The notes: generated by a model not told the origin, from the sequence alone. 64,000 nucleotides of DNA from Shimia sediminis (GCF_003990645.1 NZ_RYZK01000002.1:434001-498000), one strand, 5' to 3'; numbered from the stretch's first letter, positions 1 through 8,167 are shown. Program-made: numbers and translations.

Positions 1-406
1 GATAGGTTTCATCGGTTTCAAAAGGCTCAACACCCTCAGCCATCAACCTGACGCCCTGAAACTTGAGTTCATGCGTATAGACATAGGCTACCGAGCCTGA
101 AATCTCTTTCTCCCATTGATCCCCCTCAGCAAGGCGTTCTTGCCGCAATGGATGTTCAACGTCATGCATGAATGGCTTTTCGCTCTGCTTGGAAAACGTC
201 CCAAAAACAAGGAACTCGCTGCCGTTCCCCTGCAATGCCTTTCTTCCCAAAAACTGTACTTGCTTGACATAGGGGGAAGCCCCATCCAGCCCGGGAAGCG
301 AGATTTCATCCTCGTGGAACCCACAGGTAAGTGCAGAAGAAGGGCCGGGAAAGGTCATAACCAGCCAAATTGAAAGCAGCCAATACAGTCTATGACACAA
401 TAGCAT
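1..406 (-). CDS. Secreted protein of unknown function, partial (C-terminus beyond left edge)
   Basis: An open frame without stops runs on the minus strand from an ATG at 406 off the left edge, giving about 135 residues. The N-terminus looks like a signal peptide: MLLCHRLYWLLSIWLVM, then a helix-breaking PGPSSA stretch and a likely cleavage site near SALT-C. The mature part starts with Cys-Gly-Phe-His and is polar, with no repeat or domain I recognise. The purine-rich GGTTGAGAA before the ATG could be a weak ribosome site. GC content is clearly lower than in neighbouring genes, which hints at recent acquisition. A second Met at residue 17 is a less likely start because it would cut the signal peptide. 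Function unknown. Confidence 0.5.
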   Translation of the reverse strand, partial: MLLCHRLYWLLSIWLVMTFPGPSSALTCGFHEDEISLPGLDGASPYVKQVQFLGRKALQGNGSEFLVFGTFSKQSEKPFMHDVEHPLRQERLAEGDQWEKEISGSVAYVYTHELKFQGVRLMAEGVEPFETDETY

Positions 407-437
407 TTCTCAACCTTCGCCATTTTCGACAGTGACC

Positions 438-458
438 GTGAAAGAGGTGTTCTTTCAC
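438..458. terminator. Hairpin between two minus-strand genes
   Basis: A perfect 8-bp inverted repeat, GTGAAAGA / TCTTTCAC with a 5-nt loop, lies in the 114-bp gap after the amidotransferase gene and before the cut-off secreted protein. It is followed by no clear T-run on either strand, so it may be a weak terminator or an operator for the downstream gene. Confidence 0.3.
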
Positions 459-520
459 CGCATCAACATCGGTCCGCTGTGCAAAGACTGTCAAGTTCGC
501 CTTTTGAGAGCGCTCGGCGT

Positions 521-1294
521 TCACCGCGCCTTTACATGTGCGAGCCAGTTGATCAGCTCGCGCGCGCGGGTGTCCAATGTCAGATCAGACGTGGATGTGC
601 CCAGACGTGCGGCGGCGGCGTCATCCGTGTCTGCCACGGCAAGATCCGCGGTCAAATCCTGACCGTCCCTGAACAGACCCTTTCCGCCGGTCGAAGCGGC
701 AACGTCGGCCATGCTCATCTCGGGGTGATACTGCGTGCCCCAGAAATCGACACCGCCCGCCTCGTAGACCATGGCCTGCACCGGTGAATGCGGGTTGCCC
801 GCGATCAGGGTCGCGCCCTCGGGCAGCTTTTGCACCTCGTCGCGATGGACACAGGGCACCGCCCAGCCATCCACACGCCCTGCCATCATCGCATGGGCCG
901 CGCCAGGGTCTGAACGGGTGATGTTCTTGGCCGGGCCGATCTCGAACCCATTGGGCGAGGCACCTACATCGCCGCCCAGCACCACAGCGGCCAGTTGCAA
1001 CCCGTTGCACGAGCCCCAGACCGGACGGTTCTGTTGAAACGTGCGCTCCATCTCTGCACGCAGCGGCGCGGCCTCGGGCGCATTGGTCGCCCAGTCGACC
1101 CCGGACCCGGTGTAAACCACGCCATCCACACCGTCGTAGATATCATCTGCCAATGGACCGGCGTAGGGGCACGCCACCTTGATCGTCATCGACGGGTCCA
1201 ATGCCATGAAGGTCCGCAAGAAGAACCCCGAGGCAGATTTGCCCTGCGCCAAAAGGTCAGCCGAGTTGCTTTCGATGATGAGGATTTGGGTCAT
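521..1294 (-). CDS. Type 1 glutamine amidotransferase (class I GATase domain protein)
   Basis: The 257-residue protein has the class I glutamine amidotransferase triad layout: nucleophile Cys96 in WGSCNGLQ, His190 and Glu192 in QYHPEM. It resembles stand-alone GMP-synthase-like amidotransferases that hydrolyse glutamine or gamma-glutamyl compounds. No synthetase domain is fused and no obvious acceptor enzyme sits next to it, so the substrate is open. I chose ATG 1294 because AAGGAG lies 8 nt upstream; an in-frame start at 1339 has no such site. The last 50 residues after the triad are an Ala/Asp-rich, probably helical extension. Confidence 0.85.
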   Translation of the reverse strand: MTQILIIESNSADLLAQGKSASGFFLRTFMALDPSMTIKVACPYAGPLADDIYDGVDGVVYTGSGVDWATNAPEAAPLRAEMERTFQQNRPVWGSCNGLQLAAVVLGGDVGASPNGFEIGPAKNITRSDPGAAHAMMAGRVDGWAVPCVHRDEVQKLPEGATLIAGNPHSPVQAMVYEAGGVDFWGTQYHPEMSMADVAASTGGKGLFRDGQDLTADLAVADTDDAAAARLGTSTSDLTLDTRARELINWLAHVKAR

Positions 1295-1386
1295 GCGGGC
1301 GCTCCTTCTTTGCTCAGAAGGGTAGCGTGGCCTCCCCAAGAATCCCAGTCACCTGCGACATCGGGTGGTCAGAAGGCGGCGTTGGG

Positions 1387-1414
1387 GTAGGTCGGACAAT
1401 CTTGTCCGACCTAC
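1387..1414. repeat. 28-bp dispersed palindrome, copy 1
   Basis: GTAGGTCGGACAA, two bases, then its exact reverse complement TTGTCCGACCTAC: a perfect 13-bp stem. A near-identical palindrome lies at 11243-11270, and a half-site (GTAGGTCGG) lies at about 1472-1480. The TAG stop codon of the ORF at 1411-1764 is supplied by this repeat. It sits directly downstream of a minus-strand gene, as expected of a REP-like or terminator-like element. Confidence 0.85.
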
Positions 1415-1764
1415 GAGGTGACATTTTGAGACAAACGCTTTGACAAGCCCAAAACTTGTTTTCTGGATTTGAGGTAGGTCGGCATGGGTCCGCTTCGTGT
1501 CTTGTGAGTAATCACCTCACGCAGCACTGTTGCGCGCACCAAGGCACGTTCAGCTTGCCGTACGTTCTCGCGCGTTCTTTTTTCCGCAAACCTGAAGGCG
1601 ATCAGCCGCGCAATATCGGCATCAAATTCTCGATGTAGCTCAGCAACACCTAGCGCGCTCAGCTCTTCCCAAAACTGTTTGCGCTTTCGATAGTCTCTGG
1701 AAACCCAGAGGGCGTAGTGCAAGACAGGCAGCAGCGCCATGGAAGCCCACAAGTCATATCCCAT
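1411..1764 (-). CDS. Hypothetical protein downstream of pheS
   Basis: A 117-residue ORF starts 15 nt after the pheS stop on the same strand, so it is probably co-transcribed with pheS. The N-terminus is moderately hydrophobic (MGYDLWASMALLPVLHYALWV); the rest is basic and helical with many Arg/Lys/Glu, without a motif I recognise. TAGGACGGA upstream could act as ribosome site. Its stop codon lies inside the palindromic repeat at 1387-1414, so the C-terminus has probably been set by repeat insertion. The usual partner of pheS, pheT, is not at this position. Confidence 0.5.
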   Translation of the reverse strand: MGYDLWASMALLPVLHYALWVSRDYRKRKQFWEELSALGVAELHREFDADIARLIAFRFAEKRTRENVRQAERALVRATVLREVITHKTRSGPMPTYLKSRKQVLGLSKRLSQNVTS

Positions 1765-1779
1765 CGCTGAACGTCCGTC

Positions 1780-2850
1780 CTACCGCGACAAACCACCATG
1801 CAGCGTCGGCTGATCGAGCGACGCAAACCCATAGTGGCGCAACCAGCGCAGGTCTGAATCAAAGAAGGCGCGCAGGTCCGGAATGCCGTATTTCAGCATC
1901 GCCAGCCGGTCGATCCCCATGCCAAAGGCAAAGCCTTGGTATTCATTCGGATCGATCCCGCCCGCTTCCAGAACCTTGGGGTGCACCATGCCCGAGCCCA
2001 AAACCTCGAGCCAGTCGTCCCCTTCACCCACTTTCACAGTGCCCCCTTCCCAGGAACACTGGATATCGACCTCGGCCGAGGGTTCCGTGAACGGGAAGTG
2101 CGAGGCGCGGAAACGGGTTTCCACATGGGTGCCGAAAAAGGCCGAGAAGAACTCTTCCAGCACCCATTTCAGGTTGGCCATCGAGATGTCCTTGCCCAGC
2201 GCCAGACCTTCGACCTGGTGGAACATCGGCGTGTGTGTCTGGTCATAATCGGCGCGATAGACGCGGCCCGGACAGATGATGCGGATCGGCGCGCCGGTCT
2301 TTTCCATGGTCCGGATCTGCACCGGAGATGTATGGGTCCGCAGCACGTGCGGCGGGCGATTGTCGCCCTCGGCGCGGTGCGTGTAAAACGTGTCCATCTC
2401 GGCCCGTGCCGGGTGGTGGCCGGGGATGTTCAGCGCATCAAAGTTGTACCAGTCGGTCTCGATCTGCGGCCCTTCGGCCACGGCAAAGCCCATATCGGCA
2501 AAGATCGCGGTGACCTCTTCCATCACCTGGCTGACCGGGTGAATGGTGCCCTGACGACGGGCGCGTCCCGGCAGGGTCACGTCCAGCCATTCGGTTTTCA
2601 GACGTTCTTCCAGCGCGGCATCCGCCAGCGACACCTTGCGCGCGGCCAGGGCCGAGTTGATCTCGTTCTTCAGCGCGTTCAGCGCTGGGCCTGCCTCTTG
2701 GCGTTCTTCCGGGGTCATCTTGCCCAGCTCGCGCATTTTCAAGGACACTTCGCCCTTTTTGCCCACGGCCTGCACCCGCAGCTCTTCCAGCGCGGCCTCA
2801 TCGGCAGCAGCGGCAATCGCCTCGATATATTTGTTGCGCAGCTCTTCCAT
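1780..2850 (-). CDS. pheS: Phenylalanine--tRNA ligase alpha subunit
   Basis: Catalytic alpha subunit of the alpha2beta2 phenylalanyl-tRNA synthetase, which charges tRNA-Phe in the cytoplasm. The 356 residues show an N-terminal coiled-coil arm (about 1-95), then the class II core: HPVSQV, the motif 2 region [17 protein letters not shown], and motif 3 [18 protein letters not shown] near the C-terminus. The start [12 protein letters not shown] (ATG 2850) fits the family; the frame stays open to 2928 but the extra residues are atypical. The beta subunit gene pheT is not in the window; a small hypothetical gene follows instead. Confidence 0.97.
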   Translation of the reverse strand: MEELRNKYIEAIAAAADEAALEELRVQAVGKKGEVSLKMRELGKMTPEERQEAGPALNALKNEINSALAARKVSLADAALEERLKTEWLDVTLPGRARRQGTIHPVSQVMEEVTAIFADMGFAVAEGPQIETDWYNFDALNIPGHHPARAEMDTFYTHRAEGDNRPPHVLRTHTSPVQIRTMEKTGAPIRIICPGRVYRADYDQTHTPMFHQVEGLALGKDISMANLKWVLEEFFSAFFGTHVETRFRASHFPFTEPSAEVDIQCSWEGGTVKVGEGDDWLEVLGSGMVHPKVLEAGGIDPNEYQGFAFGMGIDRLAMLKYGIPDLRAFFDSDLRWLRHYGFASLDQPTLHGGLSR

Positions 2851-2958
2851 GTCCGGGGCCCTCAAAAACAGTCGTGCCCCTGCTAGCGAGCCGGGCGGAT
2901 GAATGCAAGCCACTGGCACCCGTCCCACCCAAAACTTGGCCCAAAGGTAACAGGTTGC

Positions 2959-3309
2959 TCAGGTTAAGCTGGCCTGGCCCTCACCGTCCGCGGCGTGCCC
3001 GTCGATCCCCTGCGCCGTGCCCCAGTCATGCATCGCACACAGAACCGGCCGCAGGCTCTCTCCCATCTGCGAAAGCCGGTACTCCACATGCGGCGGCACG
3101 GTCTGATGGTCATGGCGCAGAACCAGCCCGCTCTCGGTCATCTGCTTCAGCTGCCGGGACAGGGTCCGATGCGACACATCCCCCAACAACCGCTGCAATT
3201 CATTGAACCGACAGGGTTTCTGCAGCAACCAATGCATGATCTGAAACTTCCAGCGCCCCGAGAGCAGATGCAGAACATAGGCAGTGGCACAGAAACTGGG
3301 AGGCGTCAC
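2959..3309 (-). CDS. HxlR-family winged-helix transcriptional regulator
   Basis: A 116-residue protein of HxlR length and layout: a short N-terminal helix, then LLSGRWKFQIMHWLL, the recognition helix region HRTLSRQLKQMTESGLV, and the wing RHDHQTVPPHVEYRLSQMG typical of HxlR proteins. I chose GTG 3309 because GGAGAG lies 5 nt upstream; the longer frame to 3426 would overlap the divergent promoter. Cys7 and Cys33 could allow redox or electrophile sensing as in some HxlR members, but that is speculation. It is divergent from the SDR gene at 3435, its probable target. Confidence 0.88.
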   Translation of the reverse strand: MTPPSFCATAYVLHLLSGRWKFQIMHWLLQKPCRFNELQRLLGDVSHRTLSRQLKQMTESGLVLRHDHQTVPPHVEYRLSQMGESLRPVLCAMHDWGTAQGIDGHAADGEGQASLT

Positions 3310-3342
3310 AGGGTCTCTCCGATCTTGGGGCGGTATCAAAAA

Positions 3343-3397
3343 TGTCCGTACTGGTGGGCACTGCGTGTCTCTGGTCTCATGACACCAGAAGCGGACA
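3343..3397. promoter_or_regulatory. Candidate HxlR operator region in divergent gap
   Basis: Between the HxlR gene and the SDR gene lie TGTCCG-N2-CTGGTG (3343-3356) and its inverse CACCAG-N3-CGGACA (3383-3397). A tighter inverted repeat CTGGT/ACCAG is nested at 3371-3388. Inverted repeats in such gaps are the normal binding sites of HxlR dimers. The assignment is by position and symmetry only. Confidence 0.45.
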
Positions 3398-3434
3398 ACA
3401 TCCCGCGACTTTCTGGAACAAGGCATATGGTCTC

Positions 3435-4316
3435 ATGAACACCGCAAAGAAAACAGCCCTGATTACCGGCGCCAATACCGGGCTTGGGTTCGAAATGGCC
3501 TCGGCGCTGGCCGCACAGGGCTATCAGGTGATTGTCGCGGGGCGTAACCCCGACAAGGTGGCCGAGGCCATGGCCCGGATCAAGGATCAGACCAACACGG
3601 CGTCCCTGGAGGCAGGCATTGTCGACCTGAACCAGCTTGCCTCGGTCCGGGATTTTGCCTCACACATCAAGACCCGCCATGTCACGCTGGACCTGCTGAT
3701 CAACAATGCCGGGGTCATGGTGCCGCCTGCGGGACAAACCGCCGACGGGTTCGAAACCCAGTTCGGGGTGAACTTTGTGGCGCACTTTGCTCTGACAGGC
3801 CACCTGATGCCGCTGCTTGAGGCGGCAGATGCGGCCCGTGTCGTCAGCCTGTCCAGTATCGGACACCGGGGCGCGGCAATTGACTTTGACAACCTGCGCC
3901 TGGAAAAACCCTATGACCCCTGGCGCGAATATGGCCAAAGCAAACTCGCCGACCTGATCTTTGCTTTCGAACTGAACCGGCGCCTGCGCGACGCAGGCAG
4001 CGCGGTTCAATCGCTTGCCGCGCATCCCGGCGTCAGCCAGACAGAACTGACGCGCAACCTCGGCGCGGTGCCGGATCACATCTCTTTCATGAGCGCGGCT
4101 GACGGCGCAGCACCCGCACTCGTCGCCGCCACATCCGCCGCTGTCCAGGGGGGAGATTTCTGGGGTCCTGATGGCCCGGAAGAACGATCAGGTAGGCCAG
4201 GTCTGGCAGAGGCAGACCCCGCCGCATTGGACCCCGAAACCGCAAAACGCCTGTGGCAATGGGCCGAAGACGCCACGGGCTTGCACTATCCCACCGGTGC
4301 AGAACGGGCGATGTGA
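3435..4316 (+). CDS. Short-chain dehydrogenase/reductase
   Basis: An NAD(P)-dependent oxidoreductase of 293 residues. The cofactor loop TGANTGLG is at residues 11-18, NNAG at 90-93, the catalytic Ser at 140-141, and Tyr166-x3-Lys170 in YGQSK. The long C-terminal part and the LSSIGHRG context resemble retinol-dehydrogenase/WW-oxidoreductase-like SDRs. Substrate unknown. It is divergent from the HxlR regulator, a common arrangement for stress- or substrate-induced oxidoreductases. It ends 10 nt before the convergent ChaC-like gene. Confidence 0.9.
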   Translation: MNTAKKTALITGANTGLGFEMASALAAQGYQVIVAGRNPDKVAEAMARIKDQTNTASLEAGIVDLNQLASVRDFASHIKTRHVTLDLLINNAGVMVPPAGQTADGFETQFGVNFVAHFALTGHLMPLLEAADAARVVSLSSIGHRGAAIDFDNLRLEKPYDPWREYGQSKLADLIFAFELNRRLRDAGSAVQSLAAHPGVSQTELTRNLGAVPDHISFMSAADGAAPALVAATSAAVQGGDFWGPDGPEERSGRPGLAEADPAALDPETAKRLWQWAEDATGLHYPTGAERAM

Positions 4317-4326
4317 ACGCCCCGGT

Positions 4327-5076
4327 TCACGCTTCAGTCGGCGCAACGGATGATCCATTGCGCCTTCGCCATGCCATGGCATCCGCCAAAAGCTGCGTCA
4401 CCCCCGGATCCTCGATCCGCATCTCCTCAAAATGCGCGGCGAGGTTGGCGACATAGTCAAAACTGCTGCCCAGCCACCCCTCGCCCGTCGCACAGAACCG
4501 CACCTGATCGTCATGGCTCAGGTCCGGCGCGATCAGTTCAGCCGCGTGATTGGCCATAAAGGCCAGCGCCTCGACCTCGCCGTGATCCGTCTCGGCCCGG
4601 ATAAAACGCGGGATATAGGCATCCCCCACCCGCTCGCGCCGCCACAGGATGCGTGTCTCTTCGGCCTGCTCATGCCCGCGGATGCGGAACACCAGCCCGT
4701 GGCACCCTTCTCCCTCTTCCAACGCGGCCATGACACCGGGCACCTCGCGCGTCCCCCGCCCGCCATAGATGTCGCGCAGGATGAACTTGCGCGCGACCTC
4801 GGGCGCAAAGGCCCGCCGCACCTCGGCAAAGCGAAAGGCCGGGTTCCAGATCAGACTGCCATAGGCAAACACCCAGATGTCCCGCGCCTCGCGCCCGACC
4901 AAGGCCTGCACCCGGTCCGCCTCGCGGTCCTCGTCGCTCAGCTTCCAGGTCTCCGGCGCCCCGTTGGCCTGCACCACCTCTGCAATCGACGCCGGATCAA
5001 ACCTCCGCAACTCAGAGTCTTCCGGTGGCGTGATAAACTCCCGCAGGCGCGGGTGATGTCGGAATGGATCAGTCAT
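4327..5076 (-). CDS. ChaC-like gamma-glutamylcyclotransferase
   Basis: The 249-residue protein carries the hallmark VFAYGSLIW (YGSL at residues 72-75) of the gamma-glutamylcyclotransferase fold, followed by a Glu-rich GTREVPGVM...GCHGLVFRI core like ChaC. Such enzymes cleave the gamma-glutamyl bond of glutathione, releasing 5-oxoproline and Cys-Gly in the cytoplasm. An N-terminal extension of about 65 residues precedes the domain. The ribosome site before ATG 5076 is weak (AGGG). It converges on the SDR gene and diverges from an MFS transporter; neither link proves a common role. Confidence 0.87.
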   Translation of the reverse strand: MTDPFRHHPRLREFITPPEDSELRRFDPASIAEVVQANGAPETWKLSDEDREADRVQALVGREARDIWVFAYGSLIWNPAFRFAEVRRAFAPEVARKFILRDIYGGRGTREVPGVMAALEEGEGCHGLVFRIRGHEQAEETRILWRRERVGDAYIPRFIRAETDHGEVEALAFMANHAAELIAPDLSHDDQVRFCATGEGWLGSSFDYVANLAAHFEEMRIEDPGVTQLLADAMAWRRRNGSSVAPTEA

Positions 5077-5174
5077 GCGAGGCCCTGTACGGTTTGGTCA
5101 AACCTGTCACAGCACCACCCAGAGGACAAACCTTTCCTACACCCCCAGCCTTACCCAAGGCCCGCCCCCACCCC

Positions 5175-5253
5175 TTCATCTTGCCAGAAATACTCCCGCC
5201 GGAGGCATACCGCCGGGGCCCTGCGCCCCGGCAAACCCTGCGCGCCGCAAGGC
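5175..5253. repeat. Dispersed TTCATCTTGCC element with GC hairpins, copy 1
   Basis: Begins with TTCATCTTGCC-AG-AAATACTC (5175-5195), nearly identical to 22110-22130 and related to 17151-17172. It is followed by two strong hairpins: CCGGGG-CCCTGCG-CCCCGG (about 5213-5231) and GCGCC-GCAA-GGCGC (about 5239-5252). It occupies most of the 242-bp divergent gap between the ChaC-like and MFS genes. I regard it as a REP-like intergenic element. Confidence 0.7.
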
Positions 5254-5318
5254 GCACAATTGAATTGCGCTCCCGGTCCCCCCGGCGCAACATGCCCTGA
5301 CCACAGGCAAGGACCCCC

Positions 5319-6497
5319 ATGACCGCCACCGATCCCGCCCGTCCCTGGCTCGTGCTGACCGGCCTCGCGCTTGGGGTCACCGTGACCAACGGCTTTGCGC
5401 GCTTTGCCTATGGTCTCCTGCTGCCCGCGATGAAGTCCGAAATGGGCTGGACCTATGCGCAATCGGGCTGGCTCAACACCGCCAACGCCATCGGATACAT
5501 CATCGGGGCCGTGGCCACGATGCTGCTGATCCGACCCATCGGCCCGCGTCGCCTGTTTCTCTTTGGCCTTGTGACCACCACGCTGGCCCTCTTGGCCACC
5601 GGCCTCTACCCCGCGCTCTGGTGGCAGACCCTTTGGCGCGTGCTCGCCGGCGTCTTCGGCGCCATGTCCTTTGCCACGTCTGGGGCGCTGACCGCGCAGC
5701 TGTTCCGCGACGATCCGCGCCGCAACGCGCTCGCCATCGCCATCCTGTTCGGCTCTGGCGGAGGCCTCGGGATCGTGCTCTCGGGCGCGGCCCTGCCGCT
5801 GATGCTGGGGCATTGGGGTTATGAGAGCTGGCCATGGGGCTGGGTGGTGATCGGCATCGCCAGCCTCAGCTTCACGCCGCTCGGCCTCTGGGCCGCCCTG
5901 CAGCTTACCGACCCCAAACAACCCGAGACCGGGCACGCTCCCCTGCCCCTCCTGCGCATGCTGCCGGAACTGGCAGGCTACGCGGGCTTCGGCCTTGGCT
6001 ATATCGTCTACATGACGTTCCTCTCGGCCTGGATGACCGAGCAATCGGCCACCGCGGGCTTCATCGCCCTCACGTGGGTCACCCTGGGCACCTGTATCTG
6101 TATCTCGCCAATCCTGTGGCGCCCGATCCTCGCCCGCTTTGCCTCGGGCCTGCCGCTCGCCATGATCCTCACCGGCATCGCCATCGGCTCGGCCCTGCCC
6201 GTGATCCTGCCCGGAGGCCCGATCCTGCTGATCTCGGCCGTGATCTTTGGCCTCTCGGTTTTCATGGCCCCCGGCGCCGTCACCAATTTCTCGCGCCAGA
6301 ACCTGCCCCCCCAAAGCTGGGGCGCTGCCATCAGCTTTTTCACCGTCGTCTTCGCCATCGCCCAAACCATTGGCCCCTACGCCGCAGGCTGGGTCGGAGA
6401 CCTCACCGGCAACATCGGCGTCAGCCTGCTGGTGGCGTCAGGGGTGTTACTGACAGGAGCGGTGGTGGCGTTGTTGCAGCGGCCTCTCGAACGCTAG
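5319..6497 (+). CDS. YbfB/YjiJ-family MFS transporter
   Basis: A 392-residue integral membrane protein with about twelve hydrophobic helices. The start is typical of YbfB/YjiJ carriers: TGLALGVTVTNGFARFAYGLLLPAMKSEMGW, with an Asn-Gly-Phe-Ala-Arg-Phe motif in helix 1. AAGGAC lies just upstream of ATG 5319. The helix 2-3 loop IRPIGPRR stands in for the usual MFS motif A. Family members are presumed exporters of small metabolites or drugs; the substrate is unknown. No operon partner is evident. Confidence 0.87.
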   Translation: MTATDPARPWLVLTGLALGVTVTNGFARFAYGLLLPAMKSEMGWTYAQSGWLNTANAIGYIIGAVATMLLIRPIGPRRLFLFGLVTTTLALLATGLYPALWWQTLWRVLAGVFGAMSFATSGALTAQLFRDDPRRNALAIAILFGSGGGLGIVLSGAALPLMLGHWGYESWPWGWVVIGIASLSFTPLGLWAALQLTDPKQPETGHAPLPLLRMLPELAGYAGFGLGYIVYMTFLSAWMTEQSATAGFIALTWVTLGTCICISPILWRPILARFASGLPLAMILTGIAIGSALPVILPGGPILLISAVIFGLSVFMAPGAVTNFSRQNLPPQSWGAAISFFTVVFAIAQTIGPYAAGWVGDLTGNIGVSLLVASGVLLTGAVVALLQRPLER

Positions 6498-6612
6498 TTT
6501 TGGAAACACTGCAGAGCGACGAATGACCCATTATGTGTCCAAAGTGACGGGTGCGGCACGTCTCACGAAGGTCTGCTATTTGATCTTAGAAAAAAGCATT
6601 GAGGTGTAAAAT

Positions 6613-7071
6613 ATGTCTGACAACTGGATTTTAATCGTACCCAAAAGGCCGAAACATATCCCGTCGCCAGACAGCGCGAAGGCTGCACTCGATCTGTTGG
6701 AAAGGTCGATGCCGGATGCTGACGAAATCGATATTGTTCAGAGTGAGCATGTCCAGTTTTTTGACTGCGGTGCGAATCTTGAAACCATCACATGCCCACG
6801 TTGCAGCGCCAATATCGACTTTTGTTGGTGGGGCGAGACCATGTCTGCGGACTATGACGAAATGCTAGGTTTCCAGCTAAATGAATACCGATTGCCTTGC
6901 TGTTCGACGTCAGCTTCACTTAATGAGTTAATCTATGCGTTTCATCAAGCTTTCGGGCGTTTTGCGTTGAGTGCTATGAATCCGAACATAGGGAAAATGT
7001 CGGATGATGCGGTAAGCAAAATCGAAGCAGTTTTGGATTGTAACGTATCAGTTGTCTATCAACACATTTAA
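6613..7071 (+). CDS. Hypothetical protein with zinc-ribbon-like cysteines
   Basis: A 152-residue orphan with a good ribosome site (GAGGTG) before ATG 6613. It contains Cys61-x2-Cys64 (CPRC) and a Cys96-Cys97 pair (LPCCSTS), spacing that suggests a small zinc ribbon, framed by FCWWGE and ELIYAFHQAFGRF segments. Base composition is visibly more AT-rich than the neighbours and codon use differs, so it may be horizontally acquired. I do not recognise the family. An immunity-like role is conceivable because such lone, compact, acidic proteins often are, but no toxin gene is adjacent. Confidence 0.65.
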   Translation: MSDNWILIVPKRPKHIPSPDSAKAALDLLERSMPDADEIDIVQSEHVQFFDCGANLETITCPRCSANIDFCWWGETMSADYDEMLGFQLNEYRLPCCSTSASLNELIYAFHQAFGRFALSAMNPNIGKMSDDAVSKIEAVLDCNVSVVYQHI

Positions 7072-7161
7072 ACTCAGCGCTCTTAGACGACATTAGCGGA
7101 CCTAAGGTCAAAGCCTATTTGATCTGCGTACCAGCCATCGCGCAACAGCACCCCCCAAACG

Positions 7162-7190
7162 AAAAACCCCGCCAGCTTGCACTGACGGGG
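7162..7190 (-). terminator. Rho-independent terminator of rpmI-rplT
   Basis: On the minus strand CCCCGTCAG - six-nt loop - CTGGCGGGG is followed by TTTTT, 26 nt beyond the rplT stop. This is a canonical intrinsic terminator. Confidence 0.9.
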
Positions 7191-7215
7191 TCTCTCAATC
7201 CTGTTGGACGTCGGC

Positions 7216-7581
7216 TTAGGCTGCCAGCGCGTCCTGCGCTTGTTTCACGATGGCACCAAAGGCTTCGGGCTCGTGAATGGCCAGGTCGGCCAGAACCTTG
7301 CGGTCCACTTCGATGCCGGCCAGGGTCAGGCCGTTGATGAAGCGCGAGTATGTCAGCGCCTCGTCGTGCGAACGCACAGCCGCGTTGATACGCTGGATCC
7401 ACAGGGCGCGGAAATTGCGCTTGCGGTTCTTGCGGTCACGGGTTGCGTATTGGTTTGCCTTGTCGACAGCCTGACGCGCGACCTTAAAGGTATTCTTGCG
7501 ACGGCCGTAATAGCCTTTTGCGGCCTTGACGACTTTCTTGTGACGGGCGTGGGTGACGACACCACCTTTTACTCGGGACAT
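7216..7581 (-). CDS. rplT: 50S ribosomal protein L20
   Basis: A 121-residue very basic protein with the L20 signature: [38 protein letters not shown] at the N-terminus and [10 protein letters not shown] near the end. It binds 23S rRNA early in 50S assembly. GAGGAGA precedes ATG 7581. It lies 23 nt after rpmI, the conserved rpmI-rplT order. infC, which often leads this operon, is absent, as is common in alphaproteobacteria. A strong terminator follows. Confidence 0.99.
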   Translation of the reverse strand: MSRVKGGVVTHARHKKVVKAAKGYYGRRKNTFKVARQAVDKANQYATRDRKNRKRNFRALWIQRINAAVRSHDEALTYSRFINGLTLAGIEVDRKVLADLAIHEPEAFGAIVKQAQDALAA

Positions 7582-7604
7582 ATCTGTTCTCCTCTAGCGG
7601 TCTA

Positions 7605-7805
7605 TTAGCGGTCGTAGGGCATGAAGCCCTTGACGATCTTCGCGTCGGGGGCAGACAGGGTGGTGGTACCGCGTGCATCACGAATGAATTTGCGGGTGCG
7701 TTTGATCATGCCGTGGCGTTTGCCGGCCTGACCAGCCATGACTTTGCCAGTGGCAGTCACTTTAAAGCGCTTCTTGGCGCTCGACTTTGTCTTCATCTTG
7801 GGCAT
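7605..7805 (-). CDS. rpmI: 50S ribosomal protein L35
   Basis: A 66-residue basic protein, [21 protein letters not shown]..., the normal L35 length and sequence. The ribosome site AGGAGA lies just upstream of ATG 7805. It is the first gene of the rpmI-rplT pair; the promoter must lie in the 107-bp gap before it. Confidence 0.99.
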   Translation of the reverse strand: MPKMKTKSSAKKRFKVTATGKVMAGQAGKRHGMIKRTRKFIRDARGTTTLSAPDAKIVKGFMPYDR

Positions 7806-7912
7806 TTCCGTCTCCTATCGTAGTCGGTACTTCACGCGACTCGGCATGCCTCTCAGGCCGGTCGCGCACACAGACGGGCGATATACGGGCGATTCCCCTG
7901 TAGGGCAAGGGG

Positions 7913-8137
7913 TTAATTGATGATATCTGCGATCACTTCGACCACGACATTGGGCACATCCATCGGCGCGTAGCCGCCAGGCTTTTGCGTATAGGCAAAG
8001 GCCATGGTCGCAACCGACAGAATGAACGCCGCCATCGAGGCCCGTGGCGGGCGCTGATCGGCATAGGCCGAGAGCATGGCAGGGATCGAAAACAACCCCA
8101 CCACCAGACCGATGGTCAACAAGTAATCCGAAAGCAT
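7913..8137 (-). CDS. Small membrane protein downstream of pyk
   Basis: A 74-residue protein with two predicted membrane helices (about residues 4-24 and 34-49) and a short C-terminal tail, DVPNVVVEVIADIIN. It starts 30 nt after the pyk stop on the same strand and is probably co-transcribed with pyk. I know no function; proteins of this kind occur beside pyk in related genomes as far as I recall, but I cannot verify that here. Confidence 0.65.
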   Translation of the reverse strand: MLSDYLLTIGLVVGLFSIPAMLSAYADQRPPRASMAAFILSVATMAFAYTQKPGGYAPMDVPNVVVEVIADIIN

Positions 8138-8167
8138 TCAGGTTCCGCCCACATCAATGGGGGCAGA

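Noticed and set aside
5151-6365. Open frame of 404 codons on the minus strand
   Set aside because: Antisense to the MFS gene and rich in Gly/Glu/Arg, as expected for a mirror frame of a GC-rich membrane gene.
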